This document shows, piece after piece, positions 47,001 through 59,418 of a stretch of 64,000 nt of DNA. This stretch comes from Eudorina sp. 2006-703-Eu-15. Its lineage: Eukaryota > Chlorophyta > Chlorophyceae > Chlamydomonadales > Volvocaceae. The position numbers were made by a program, and so were the translations under genes. The first letter of the stretch is position 1; every line of letters starts with the position of its first letter. Location of the stretch: assembly GCA_003117195.1 (NCBI GenBank), contig BDSI01000141.1, forward strand, positions 124,001 to 188,000, in the 5' to 3' direction. The notes below the pieces were generated by a model. That model had not been told where the DNA came from and did no database searches. It worked only from the letters and a program-made list of their open reading frames with translations.

Positions 47001-50000
47001 ACGTGGGTTGAGCAGCTACGTGGGTTGAGCAGCTACGTGGGTTGAGCAGCTACGTGGGTTGAGCAGCTACGTGGGTTGAGCAGCTACGTGGGTTGAGCAG
47101 CTACGTGGGTTGAGCTGCTACGTGGGTTGAGCTGCTACGTGGGTTGAGCAGCTACGTGGGACACTCGTCACGTCGCATTACCGCACGGACAATTAGCGGT
47201 GGGCGGTGCTGCAGCGGGCCCTCAGGATCCGGCGCCGCTCTTTCCGGCGCTGATCGATGATGCTGAGATCCACACTCCGCCATGACCAGCACCAGCACCA
47301 CGGCACCGACCCCACCCGCCCACTGCGGACTGGACTTCTCTTACCGCAACCTCACAGCCACCCATCCGCCCGCACCCACCTCCGATGGTCTCCACCTTGT
47401 ACACCCCGTAGATGTCGATCAGCTCGTCGAATTTCATGTACAGGCTGCGGGCGGGGATAGGGGGCGGGATCGGGGAGGACAGGCAGCGCGCCGGCGCATA
47501 CCACGGCTATGTGGAGGGCGTTGGTGGCTCGCTGTGTTCAGAACGGCAACGCGCCGCTTGTGTCTGTGAGTGTGTGTGTGTGTGTGTGTGTTTCATGACA
47601 AACCCGCCCAGAACCGCCCAGAACCGCCAGGCTCATATACTTACCAATGGACCTGCGATCTACGTACCATATGCAAAAGGTGTCTGTGTGTGTGTGTGTG
47701 TAATGAGAAGCCAACAGGTGTCTATGTGTTTAGAAAAGTCTAAACCCGCCACGTGTCTGTGTGTGTTTAGCTAGGTCCTCGCGTGTGTACTGATGGCGAG
47801 GGCCCTGCCTAGGCCCGGGGCAAGCACGGCCGCATGCACGCCCGCCCGCCCAGTCGCCCGCCCGGCTCCCCCCCCAAAACACCCACGTGTTGAGGAAGCG
47901 CATGACCACCATGGCCGACACCTCCTTGCACATCTCCGTGAAGCCGATGATGTCGCAGAAGAGGATGGTCACGCAGCTGTGGCTGGTGGCCAGCGCCTCC
48001 ATGGCCGAGCCGCGGAAGTTGGCCCAGCTGCTGCCCAGCACGGCGCTGCCCACACCGCCCGCGCCGGCGGCGGCGCCCCGGTGCTTGGCCTGCAGCGTCA
48101 TGTGCTCGATCACGTGCCTGAGGTAGTCGGGGGCCGGGAGGAGGGGGTGGGGGGATGGGGGGTTAAAAAGAAACCGCCCAGGGGATGGGGTATAGGACAT
48201 CGGTAAACATTGCCAAACTGCACTGCTGCTGTGTGGATGGGGGGTCCAGGGGTTGGCGGGGGAGGGTATGTTAAAATGTGGGGTGGCATAAAAGAGGGTC
48301 CAAAGAGGGTCCGAGGGCTGCGGGTTCGGGGTGGGCTGCGAGGTATGTCCCGTACCACGGATATGCTTGTGCCGTACACGGGTACAGCGGATGAAAGAGG
48401 ACGCGGTCGCACCGACTTCCTCCACGGTCTTGCGCTGGTCCCCGCACGCCCCAGCGCGACAGCACTCGCGAGCCGCTGATCCATTTCCGCCGCCGCTCTC
48501 CCAACAAGCAGCCGCTGGGCAGTCGAGCTCCTTCTCAGTGGACCTCGCGCGCAACCCCCTTCACCCGACAGCCGCCGCACGCCCCCACACCCACACCCAC
48601 ATCCTGGGCCCGGGCCTGGGCGGTTATGGGTGGGCTTCTCATTAAACACCCACATCCACACCCGCACCCGCATCTACTGTTTCCTGTCATTATTGCCACG
48701 GGGTTCTCATCTCGCGGCTCACAGTTCTCTTACACACGCCTACACCCACCCCAGCCCGGCTGGGCTGGGGGGCCGGGCTGGGTGTATCTGGGCTGTTTTG
48801 CTTGTCCTTGCTTGTCCACCCCCGACCCCTGGCCCCGCCCTCGCACCTGGGGAAGATGGACTCGAGGACCTGGGGGTAGCGATGTCGGTGGGAATGGCGG
48901 GGGATTAGTGCGTAAAAACAGGCGCAGAAGAGCGGGGTGCCGCACCACACAAACCGTCACGAGTGGACGTCGCGATACCGTACACGAACCGAGATTCGCA
49001 AGACGATGACGTCGAGGGTGGTGCGCCCGTTGCGCGGCTGGTGCACCTCCCTTTCACTCCCCCTCACTGTTCCTGCCCCGACGCGAATCGGTACACCGGT
49101 GTATTCAATGAGAAGCCCACCCATAACCACCCAGGCCCGGATACACCGGGCCGGGCCGGTGCACCGGTGTCTGTGTTCAGCAAGGAAGTCCCGCCCCAAC
49201 CATCCGTGCACGTGCCCCACGGATGTACTGCAGTGCCGACCGTAAGAAACCCGGTACCGGGGGCGGTACTCCAGCTGGCAGCCGCCCCATCAGGAAGGCC
49301 CCCCCGCATGCCGTCCCGCGCTACCTTATGTTCGTGCTCCAGGAGCGCCTCCAGCTTGCGCTGGACCTCCACCTGCAGAACACAGCACAGCGTAGCAAAG
49401 CGCAGCATAGCACGGCACAGCACAGCACGTGGAAGGGTCGGAGGGCCAGATCGAAGCCCGCCATCGCCTTGGGAATAGCGCCCCGCGCGGCCCTCAAGAA
49501 GAGGCACACCGCCTCCGCGCCTGTGGGCGTCTGCACCCGGGGGGGCTGGCGGCCCGTTATTCCCGCCGGCTCCCCACACACTCCACCCCAATCCCCAATC
49601 CCCAACGCACAATCCGCACATCAAGGGCTTGCACTTCCCAGCCCCCAAGCCTTCACTGCCGTGATTCGCTTCTCTAGTCCTCGTACATGGTCGTACATGG
49701 TCGTACATCCCCACTTTCTCACAGCCCTTACCTGTTCCGTGACCTCCGTCTGGGTGATCACCGCCACCGCCCTCCCGCTGGAGGCCTCCAGCCGTACACA
49801 CGCATACACGTCGTGCCACTCGTGCTCGTCGTTGTGCTCGTCCTCGTCGCTGTCGTCCCGGGATAGTGACGTCAGCAGACTCAGCAGCCGGTCCTTGGTA
49901 TTCCGCCGCCGCGGCGGCTGCGCCCGGGAGCCCGTCCCGGCCGTCAGAGCCATCATGCCTGAGCCCGTGGCCATGCCCGTTCCGCTGGACGCCAGGCCCC

Positions 50001-53000
50001 CGGCGCCACCGCCGCCTGTGGTGACGGAGCCGCCGCCGGCTCCGCCCGCGCCGCACTCAATCGCCGCGACGGAGGGGGAGCTGGCGGTGCCGCCGTCGGC
50101 GCCGCCGGGCTGGAAGGTCGGCGAGAGGCTGCCGCCGCCGCCGCCGCCCCCGCCGCCCAGGCCAGCCGTCCCCCGTCGGTCAACCGCCGTAAAGCTGTTG
50201 TACCGCAACGTGCCGCCGTTGGCGACGCCGGGCTGGAAGGTCGGCGAGAGGCTGCCGCCGCCGCCGCCGCCCCCGCCGCCCAGGCCAGCCGTCCCCCTTC
50301 GGTCAACCGCCGTAAAGCTGTTGTACCGCAACGTGCCGCCGTTGGCGACGCCGGGTGCCAGGGCCCCCAAGTCCATAGCCGGCACGAGGTTATCCCCTGC
50401 CACCCAGCTGCGGCGCGAGGGACCTACCTCGCCGTCGCCGCCGCCGCCGTCGCAGCCGCCACCGCGGCGCGCTCCCGGGCCCAGACGCGGTCGTTGGCCT
50501 GCGGGCCCCTGGTTCCCCGTGTGCTCATCCATGTCCTGCAAGCCTTGGCCGGTGGAGGCGGCTGGCCCCGGCGAGGAGCTAGGCGCCACGTCCGAGGCGG
50601 CTGGCCCCGACGCCGGTCGGGACGCAGCGGACGCGGCGGACGCGGCGGCGGCGGCGGCGGCGGTAGGGGCCGCGGCGGTAGGGGCCGCGGCGGTAGGGGC
50701 CGCGGCGGCGGCCGGCCCCATGTCCAGGTCATTGACCGCCGCCGCATCGCGGAAGGACGAGTCGATCATGGCGCCGCTGGCGTGGGCGTGCGAGGCGGAG
50801 GTGGCGCCACTCAGCGCGGAGGACTGGACGCCCCTCACCAGCAGCGAGGAGGCCGTGTCCAGACCAGCTGCGGCGGCTGCGCCGCCGCCGCCGCCGCCGC
50901 CGGCTGCGGCTGCTGCTGCGCCCCCTGCCCCACCGCGCAGGGAGGACTGGCTCACGGACGTCGCGAACGCCGTCGACGACGCGGTCCCCGCCAGCGTGCT
51001 GCTCGCCAACGCTCCTGTGGGCAGGCTGAGCGACCCATGGGACTGCCGACCCGTGGGTCCGTCCGCCAGTGGTCCCCCGCCGAGTGCCGGCAGACTTGGA
51101 ACGGCCGACCCCGCGTCCACTGCCGCATCCTGCCGCGGCGGCTGCACATGCTGCTGGGCTGATGCCTGGGACTGGTCCCCCATCGACTCCAGCGACGCCC
51201 GCGCGGAGCCCGGGCCACCTCCCTCCACCGGCGCCGCCGCCGCCGCCGCCGCCGCGCCGCCCACGCCCGCCGTCGCGGTTCCCTTTCCCCGCGCGTCAGA
51301 CGCCGATTCCCCCGACACCGAGGCGATTGGCACAGCGGCGGTGAGCGCAACCGTTCCGTTCACGGAGCCGGTCTTCCCCGCACCGGCACCATCGGCGGCG
51401 GGTGCGGCAGCGCCGACGGGCACCGGCGTCTGCACCCCGCCTGCCGCCGCCGCCGCCGTCATGGCGGCCGCGCCAACGCGACCGCTGCTGTTGCCGCTGC
51501 CGCTCGCAGCTCCGAATCCACCACCGCCTCCGCTGCTGGCGGCGGCGCCCATCTGGCTTGCGTGGGCCAGCCGCGGCGCTTGCATCCTCAACTGCGCTGA
51601 CAGCGTCGCAGCGTAAGGGTAGCCCTCCGTCGCCCCAAAGCCCGTAAGCACCGCTCCGAAACCACGAAACACGCCGCTGCCGACGTTGTTACCCGCGGCG
51701 GCGCCCCCGCCCCCTCCCCCGGAGAGGTCATCTGTTTCTATGATACCCGACGCCATGCCCGACGCCATGCCCAGGTTGAGGCTGGGCAGCGGCAGGTTGT
51801 GACCGCTTGTGAGGCGGTCAAAGCCGCCGCCGCCGCCGCCGCCGCTGCTGTTCAGGTGCGCGAACATGAGGCTGGGCAGGGTGAAGCCGCCGACGCCCTC
51901 GCCCTGCTGCTCCGCGCTCGCCTCCAGCTCGCCGCACTCCAGCAGCATGCCGCTGCTCTCCGGGCCGCCGACGCTGCGGCGGCCGGCACCGCCGCCGCCG
52001 CCGCCGCTGCCGTCCGCCGCCATGTACCGGCTGCCGCCGGTGCTGCCGGCGGACCAGGTCGCCGTCGGTGGCAGCGCCATCGGCGGCGGCTGCGCCGCCG
52101 CCGACGAGGAGCCCCCCTCCTCCTTGCTGCCGCGCGCCTCAGCGCCCTCCTCCTGGATGGAGGACAGCAGGTTGCAGCTGGTGCGGAAGGCGGGGGAGCC
52201 GCTGCCGGTGTGGACGTGGTGCGAGGGGCCCACCATGCTGGCCACACAGGCCATGAAATGGCCTGCGGCGCCGCCGCCCGGCGGAGAGCCGTACGCCGAC
52301 CCGCTCTCCCGCGCCGGGGCCGCCGCGGTCCGCGCGCTCCCCGGCACCCGTACCGCCGGCGCGCCGCGAGCGACGGAGGCGATTCCGGCACCGGCGCCGG
52401 CACCCGCGCCAACGTACTGCCGCAACCCCCCGACGGCAGAGTCTGGGTGGTGCGACACGGCAAGCTCGTGACCGCTCGCGTCAATGAAGGTGGTGGGAAC
52501 CTCAACCAGGGACACCACCGACGGGAGCGCCGGCGCCGCCGCTGCCGCGTCGGCTGCCGCCGGCGCCGCCGCCGGCGACGGCTCCAGCCCCGCGGCGTCC
52601 TGCGTGGGCGCATGCGCCTGCAGGTGCGGAGCCTGTGGCAGCGACTGCGAAGTTGAGTGGGACTGCGACCCGGGGCCGCCCTGCGGGGGCTCCAGCGCGC
52701 GAGAGCGGAAGAGGCTGGCGGCGACGGCGGCGGCGCCGCGCCCTCGCGCCGAGGTGTGCGGCGACGGCAGGCCGCTGCTGGCCTCGCTGCCGGTGTTGAG
52801 CAGCATGCCGTTGCTGGTGCCCTTGCGGCTGCTGCAGCCGCTGGCAGTGGTGGTAAGGCCCACGGGGTCCGCGCTGGTGGACCGCCGGAAGGCGCTGGCG
52901 GAGGCGGCCAGGGCGCCCACGCCGCTGCCCAGCATGATGAAGGAGCCGTGGCGGCCCAGGCGGGAGCTGCGGGTGGACACAATGGAGGCACGCTCCGTGG

Positions 53001-56000
53001 CGCTCTCCTCCGCGCCGGGCCCCACAAGGCCCAGGCTGCCGCCGGAGTCGGCGCCGGCGGCGTGGCGGTAGGGGTCCGCGGCGGCGGCGCCGGGGCCGCC
53101 GGCGCCGGGGACCTCAGCGGCCTGCAGGAAGGACCTCGCGGAGCGGGAGGCGGTGACGCGGTGGCTCGAGCGGATGGAATCCAGGGAGGAGATGTGGGTG
53201 ACGTGGACGGAGGTGGCGGAGGCGGCACGGCCGGTGCTGGGCGCGGCGCCGCCGTCGACGGGGATGTCCTCGGAGGATCTTTGGTGGGGCAGCGGCGGCC
53301 GCGGGCTGCTGACGGCCGCGGGCAGGGTGGAGACGGCGGCCATCTCCATAGCGAGAGACCCGTGGGTCAGGCCCACGGGGCAGGCGGCGGCCAGCACTCG
53401 GGAGCCCTTCTTCGAGGCAAGGCTCAGCGCGCCCGAGGATTTTCCGCCGACGACGTCCCCGTCGATCTCACCGTCGCCGCTGGGGACCCTGCCGCCGGCT
53501 GCCACGTGCATGTGCGATCCCGTCAGAGTGGGCCCGCTGGGCAGGTCGCACAGCACGTCGCCGGTGGCGACCGTCGCCGGTTCAACAACCGGTGTGCCGT
53601 TGGTGGTGGAGCCGGCAGCGCCGGTCCCACCACCGCCGCCGCCATCCGCGGCTCTGGCGCTGGCCTGCGCCATGAGCATCGGCAACCCTGCCGTCCACGT
53701 CACAGCGGACCCGTTGCTACGCGCCGCGCTCGCTCCCGCCGCGGGCCCCGTCGCCGCCGCCGCCGCCTGCCCCGGGTCGACGGCTCCGTCGAAGCACATC
53801 GTCTGCACCGCTGCCGGCTTGAGCGCGCGTGCCTCTTGGCGGCGCAGCGCGCCCAGCAGCGGCGACAGGCCCCCGCCGGTGCCCATCGCGAGGAACGAAG
53901 GCGTCCGCGTGGCAGCAGTGGTGCTGCCGGGCCGCCCCGGGGACCCCGTGCCGACCAGTCCGCCCCGGATTCCCAGGTTCATTACCGAGGTGCAGCGCCG
54001 CACGCTGCGGCGGCCGCTGCCGCTGGCGGCGACGGCGGCGCCGCCACCGCCGCCTCCGGCGGCTCCGCCGCTGGGGGGTTGCAGCATCAGCACGCTGCTG
54101 CGGCGGCTGCCGGCGGCGGACGCGACAGCGCTGCCCATGCCCCGCCGACTGGAAGCCGCCAGTCCCGTCCGGACACTGACGGGGGACGTGCGGGTCATGG
54201 ACGCCTCCCGACTCACCAGCCCGCTGCGGTTGCTGCGGTGAATGCTCATGCCGTTGCGGATGCTGGCGCCGGCGTCCGGCGCGTCGGGGCCCCGCGACCC
54301 GGCGCCGCCAGCGGTGACGCTGCTGCCGCCGCTGGCAGCTGCATCCTGGACACAGCTGGACTGACCCATGAGACGGCTGCCTCCCAGCCGCTCCCGACCC
54401 CCGGGACCGCGGGAGCGACCGGCCACCCGGACGGAGCTGTGCGAGCTGGCGGAGCCCCGACCGCCACCGCCGGCGCCGGCCCCGGCAGCGGCCGACGGCT
54501 GCGGCTGTTGGATTCGTTTGGGCACCTTTATCACGCGCCGGAATTCCTACGCATAATTGACCGTGGAATGGCATGAGGAATGGAATGAATTGAATACGGC
54601 GTGGAATGGGGGCAACTGCGATGGAGTGGTGCACGGAAGGTCGCACCTGCTCCTGGTGGACACGGGAGGTCAAATGGGCCTCCCATGCGACGCAACTTGT
54701 TCTATTCGAGCCCATCGCGCCCCACGCCCTCCCTTGCCTCGCCCCGCCCCGCCCTCAGCTCCCGGCCCACCCCTGACCCGCCCCTCCCACCCACGCGCGC
54801 TTCCCCTCCTGCATGCCCTCCGGCCCCTGCCGGCCACCCATCAGCCAACACGGCCCTCAGCCCCCAGCCCCTCCGAACCCAGCCGCCCACCGTCTCCGCC
54901 GCCATTGCCGCCTCAAATGCTTGCAGCGCCTCCGGATCGAGCTTAAACAGCCGCTTCAGCGGGTGCGTGGAGGCAGACAGCGCGGCCAGGGCGGTGCCCG
55001 CGGGCGGCACGTAGCTGCTTACCAGGTTGCCCATGTAGTGCTGACTGCGGGGATTCTGGTACACTACCCGCCTGTCGGGACCAGCGACCAAGCAAGCGAA
55101 GGACAAGGAGCGGGGTGCGGTGGAGAGCGGCGGGGAGGGGCGGGGCGACGGAGAGGTTGCAGGCGCTTGGCGATAATGACGGTTCCGAAAGCTGCAGCAC
55201 CTGATGGTGCATCCAGCTCAGGACATGGATAGCCGCAATCACAGAGTGGTGTGTTGTCCCGCGCAGGCTGGCATGAACGTACCTATCCCGCTGCCAAGAC
55301 GGTCTTATGGAAGTCACCGACCTGCTCTCCGGCGTGCCGAGGTCACCGTCGGCAGTGGCCCCCGGCGGCCTGACGCGACCCCGTTCTAGGCCCCGCCCCC
55401 GAGGTCCCCCGAGGTGCCGGCTCCGTTCCATCCGGTCCCACCCGGCGGTCCCGCCGTGCATACAGGTACCCTCCCCGGGGGACCCCACCCCAAACCACCC
55501 CGCCACATGACCCCGGTCATACCCGTCCATCAGCAGTGCGGTGACGATGGCCGGTATGGTGGTGAGCGCCATCTCCTGCTGCCGCATCGCCGACAGGTCG
55601 TCCAGGCGGCTCAGCTTGTGGGAGACAGCCAACGCGGGCCGCCCCGGGCAGGAGCCCTCGGCCGACAGCACCCCCTCCGCGTCAACGATCAGGCAGGACT
55701 TGATCTGCGGACAGCGAGGCGGCATCCATAGGAAGGGAGGACACAGAGGTAGGCAGAGAAGGTAGGAAGCCACGGGTTACAGGGCGTGTGATGCCCGGTT
55801 ACAGGATGATGACCCTGGGAAGCTGTCGGCGACACTCCGCCGTCCTAGGCAACTGGGCGCCAGCAAACCCCTGTCGGCATTGCCAACTGAAGCGCCGGCA
55901 CTACCGATTTCATCCCGGCCCGCTGCCAGGCATGTCCCCCAACCCCGGCCCCCACAAACCGGCACCCCGCCGACCCGGCACAACGGTAGCAACGGCGGCG

Positions 56001-57405
56001 CCTAAGGCGGTAGCCAGGGTAGCGGCAGTCGTGACAACAGAAGCGCCTCACCGTCAGCGACATATTGTATACCCCGTCGTGCAGCTGCACTCCATCCTCC
56101 AGCGGGTACACCACCATACCCGGGGCATGGCTGGCGGCGCATCTGTCGGGTTTTTGCGGGCGGGGTGGACGCGAGAGAAGCACTCGGAACAAGCTCCGCG
56201 GCGTGTTGCGGGCGGTGGTGTGCTGAGGTGGCAGTGGCAGATGGCGCTTGCCGGTCACAGGTGTTTGCCTCCCAGGCTTCGGTTTCGGTACCAGGGTTTC
56301 AGGTCCGGGCTGGGATATATATTGAAGACTGGTCTGGTTAGATGCATGTACGTGAAGAGCCAGGGCCAGACTTCAGCGAAAGAAGGGAGGATGCAGTCGC
56401 AGGCTGGTGCACGCGGCAGCACGGTTAGAAGGTCCGCCGCGCGTGGCCGGTCGACAGGAGTCACTGCCGCGGCATCGGTTTGGACAGTGTGTGTATCGCC
56501 AAAGCTGCTGCGACGATGTTACGCCGATGCGGAGGTCCAAGGTTGTCCCAATCTGTAGTGGGGCACTGCGCAAACGGGCCCAGTCAAGATGAGAAGGACC
56601 CGGACAGTACTGTTGGCATGCTGGCCTTTCCTGCTGCTGCCCAGCGGTGGTTACGCGATGTTTTGAGGTGTGCAGCGCGGGAAGAAGAGCTTCCCTAATG
56701 CGCCCGGGAACCGGCGAGGGGTTGCACGCGTGCCAGCCTCCACAATCCAGTCCGCGCTGCCGCCAGCCGCGGCGTCGGGCTCTCACCGCGGAGGACCATG
56801 GACAAAGCTCACCTGACCAGCCGGGCTACTTGGTCCGCAAATTCCGGATCAGCCGCCAGCCAGGCCCCAATGCGTGAAAGGTAATCCTGATAGTGCCAAG
56901 TGCATCAGGTCAGGCTCGTACTCGGTTACGCGCAGTCAGGACACCGACATGCGTACCTGACGGCTATAGCAACCCAGATGACTTAAAAGGGATGCAGACG
57001 CAAACGCCACGCTGAAAACTTCGCTTGACGCTGTGCTCTCTTGCCGCACAGTTGCGTCGGCACAGCCGCGAGCAAGCACCAAGTAAGCCAGTAGCTCAGC
57101 ATCCGCTTGCTTCGGCTGTCGAATGAAAAAGTCGATGTTGACCCGCTCGAGGTTCGTGTGTGCGTTCCCAACGTCTGCGAAATGGGCCCTTGTGGTCTTG
57201 ATGGTCTGAGCATGCCCCTTTAAAGACACTAAATGCTCCATTTCTATCATGATTGTAAGAGCGGGGCTGTTTAAACATGGCGTTCCCCACACCTGTATTG
57301 ATTTCACCGGCCTTGAGTAGTCTTCCTCGCGCTCGGCTGCGGGGGCCAACCGCTGGGCAAAGGCATCCAAACAAACCGGCCAGGCCCATCTCAAGGCCGT
57401 AACCT
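44007..57405 (-). CDS. PAS-linked class III nucleotidyl cyclase, predicted guanylyl cyclase (start exon unresolved)
   Basis: Makes a cyclic nucleotide, probably cGMP. In transcript order: '[16 protein letters not shown]' spliced in phase to '[16 protein letters not shown]'; '[18 protein letters not shown]'; '[16 protein letters not shown]'; PAS start '[20 protein letters not shown]'; then one exon of 1605 codons (54546..49732) that opens '[14 protein letters not shown]' and closes '[12 protein letters not shown]...[11 protein letters not shown]', the PAS end. Linker '[12 protein letters not shown]' and '[10 protein letters not shown]' follow. The catalytic domain has metal Asp in '[11 protein letters not shown]', '[17 protein letters not shown]' then 'DCYMVAGG', '[12 protein letters not shown]', '[19 protein letters not shown]' and '[10 protein letters not shown]', with a last exon '[17 protein letters not shown]' and a TGA at 44007. 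Glu in KVETIG and Cys in FCLFGD are the guanylyl-type base-selecting residues. The true ATG must be upstream of 57405, because that frame meets a TAG there. Confidence 0.9.
46264..47160. repeat. 17-bp satellite, about 53 copies, inside a cyclase intron
   Basis: The unit GCAGCTACGTGGGTTGA is repeated with near-perfect identity across about 900 bp. It fills most of the 1189-bp intron 46191-47379. The variant GCTGCTACGTGGGTTGA occurs as a pair near each end of the array and nowhere in the core. Confidence 0.97.
47570..47593. repeat. (TG)n microsatellite in a cyclase intron
   Basis: Twelve TG units. Further shorter TG tracts lie at 47,680-47,700 and near 47,755 in the same intron. Confidence 0.85.
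50107..50352 (-). repeat. 123-bp tandem duplication within the cyclase coding exon
   Basis: Two adjacent 123-bp copies (50107-50229 and 50230-50352) encode a 41-residue unit twice: '[20 protein letters not shown]' followed by a Gly run and 'SLSPTFQP'. The copies differ at essentially one base. The frame is preserved. Confidence 0.92.
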
Positions 57406-59418
57406 AGCCCGGTTCCATACGGTTTACGTACTTTCTACCAAAGACAAGAAAAAGCTTCGTGGAATACTGGTTTGTCAGGTTTTCATGGCAACATTTTCAA
57501 TGAAGGCTTGAATTGTTGGCATTTCTCCATACTGCTTTGGAGCTCAACCTGGTACGGCATGTACGGCGCGGAAAGTTTCTGCGTACAGCTCTTCCCTAGC
57601 TTCGTTTTTCCGTGACAAACTCATTGAATTCTACGGAAAGTGTATAGAAACCTTTGACAACCTGTTGATGCGTGTCTACTGGTGAAGGACACACAGCGTA
57701 ACAGGGCGTAACCAAAGCTCCTCATAATAACTGTTTCATGGGTTCCCCCACGCGATGCGGGCAATCTGCACTAACGCTAATACCTAGCATCATATTCTTG
57801 AAGTTATCGACGGTGATTGATGGCGGTACGGCTATCCCGTACCTGCCGCATGTAGGCGCATGTGTGCCACCGAGCGAAGCGGTGATCATGCAACGGTTGA
57901 TTACATCCCTGACAGCAGCCGCAAAACGGTGGTGGTGACGTCTAGTCACCTCTACAGGGCGGCCTATGATTTGTCTGTAGTATCGTTCATCCGTTAAGAA
58001 AGCGGCCCACGTGGGGCAGCAGCTCTGCACGAGTAGCGCTTCATTATTCACGGTGCACGTATCGTCTGTTAATGTGGCATCACGTCACCGCGAATCCCGC
58101 GGGTCACCAGGGACAGTAGGGACGAGTTCGTCTCGAGTCGGTGGGGACCTCACCATGCCGAAGCCTTGCTGTGTTGCACAGCCAGAGTAGTCCCACAACG
58201 CCCACGCGCATCAGCTCGCGCGTTCCCTCACGTGGCCGTCATCGTTCATCCCCGCATGGATGGTTTGAAGCGGGAAGATTTTAAGCCGGGTTAATGCCGC
58301 CGAACGGCGGGGTCACCAACGCTCAGAACAAGGACCACCTGACCCCCCCATCTCTCCAGGCGCCCACCTCCGAGTCTTCCCAGGCAAAAACCTGAACGCG
58401 GAGCAAGGCCGGTCAGGGATAAAAGCCAGAGAGGGAGAGCCAGCGGCCGGGGTGGTGCACCCGGGGGGCGGAGGAAAGGAGCCGGGGTCAAAGAAAGGAG
58501 CCGGAGGCGGCGACCTGTTGTAACCGGCAGAGCAAAACAGGGCAAAAACGGGCAGATCCGAAGTAGGAAAGGAGCAAACGGACAGCGCAAGGGCAGGTTG
58601 GATAGGCGACGATTATTAATGATGTTACAGTGGACAGCAGTGGAACCCAGTGACAGCCGCAGCGTCCTCACCACACACTGCACACGCGACGATGTGTCAG
58701 GAGCCGGGTCAGCATCCCCGCAGGTCGCCCCTGCGCGTCGTACAAGCCAACCGTGGCCATAACAACTGTTACTCTGCAGCAAGAAGCGACGTCCCCAGAC
58801 CTCACCATTCATCCGCCAAACACCGTCATCGTCAACGATCCGCATTACTTACAGCGTTAGCACCACAACACCCACCGCCATATCCGGATGTGTCTGGCCT
58901 TGCTCGCTATCATCACGACTTCTACGGCCGCGCCCGACCGCATGTCCCCTCATGCGTCATCGCCGGCTGCCGTCAGCACGCAGATGGTGACAGCTGGTCG
59001 TCACCCGCCGGCGCTCCGCCATGGCCGTCGGTGACCTCCCTTCCCCCAAGGCGCCCCTGGCCGCGTCCAGCCAACCCGCGCCGACGGGGCGACTGGGCGG
59101 TGCGCGCGGGTCGCGTCGACCGCGGCGGTGACCTGACGGCCGGAGTCACCGCCGCCACTGGACCGGGCCCTGCTGACTGTTTAGCCTGGGAGTTACTGAC
59201 CCCAGGGATCCACTGCCATTGACTACGCGGGCGCAGATGACGCGTTGTGAAGTCGAATCAGCAGGGGGGTGCCACCGTGGCCATCCGACTGCTGATGGCT
59301 GCATCCTCGTCCTACCTTGGCGTTTCAATGCATGGCACGGTGGCACCGCCGCTCCGCGCCTTCCCCGGGCATTCAATTCGTTTCTTCATGTCATCTCATG
59401 AATGAATCAACTCCCCCT
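57406..59418. other. Upstream of cyclase and downstream of methyltransferase; no gene proven
   Basis: The unproven first exon(s) of the minus-strand cyclase must lie in its left part. A frame at 57722-58051 (-) is a candidate without recognisable features. The left half is AT-richer than usual here. A TTACA near 58850 could serve the methyltransferase transcript. A frame at 58291-58845 (-) is not recognised and not called. Confidence 0.45.

Noticed and set aside
46264..47160. CRISPR-like periodic array
   Set aside because: The 17-bp units are contiguous with no spacers, and the array sits inside a eukaryotic intron. It is a satellite.
49223..54576. Long plus-strand open frames (797 and 639 codons) opposite the cyclase
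   Set aside because: They are antisense shadows of the GC-rich 1605-codon cyclase exon, whose minus-strand frame joins in phase to PAS and cyclase exons. The plus-strand products have no domains.
57293..57389. MGLAGLFGC... as an N-myristoylated start of the cyclase
   Set aside because: That frame cannot be spliced to the next exon without a stop. The overlapping frame ending 'SRPVKSIQ' joins '[16 protein letters not shown]' in phase, so this ATG is out of frame.
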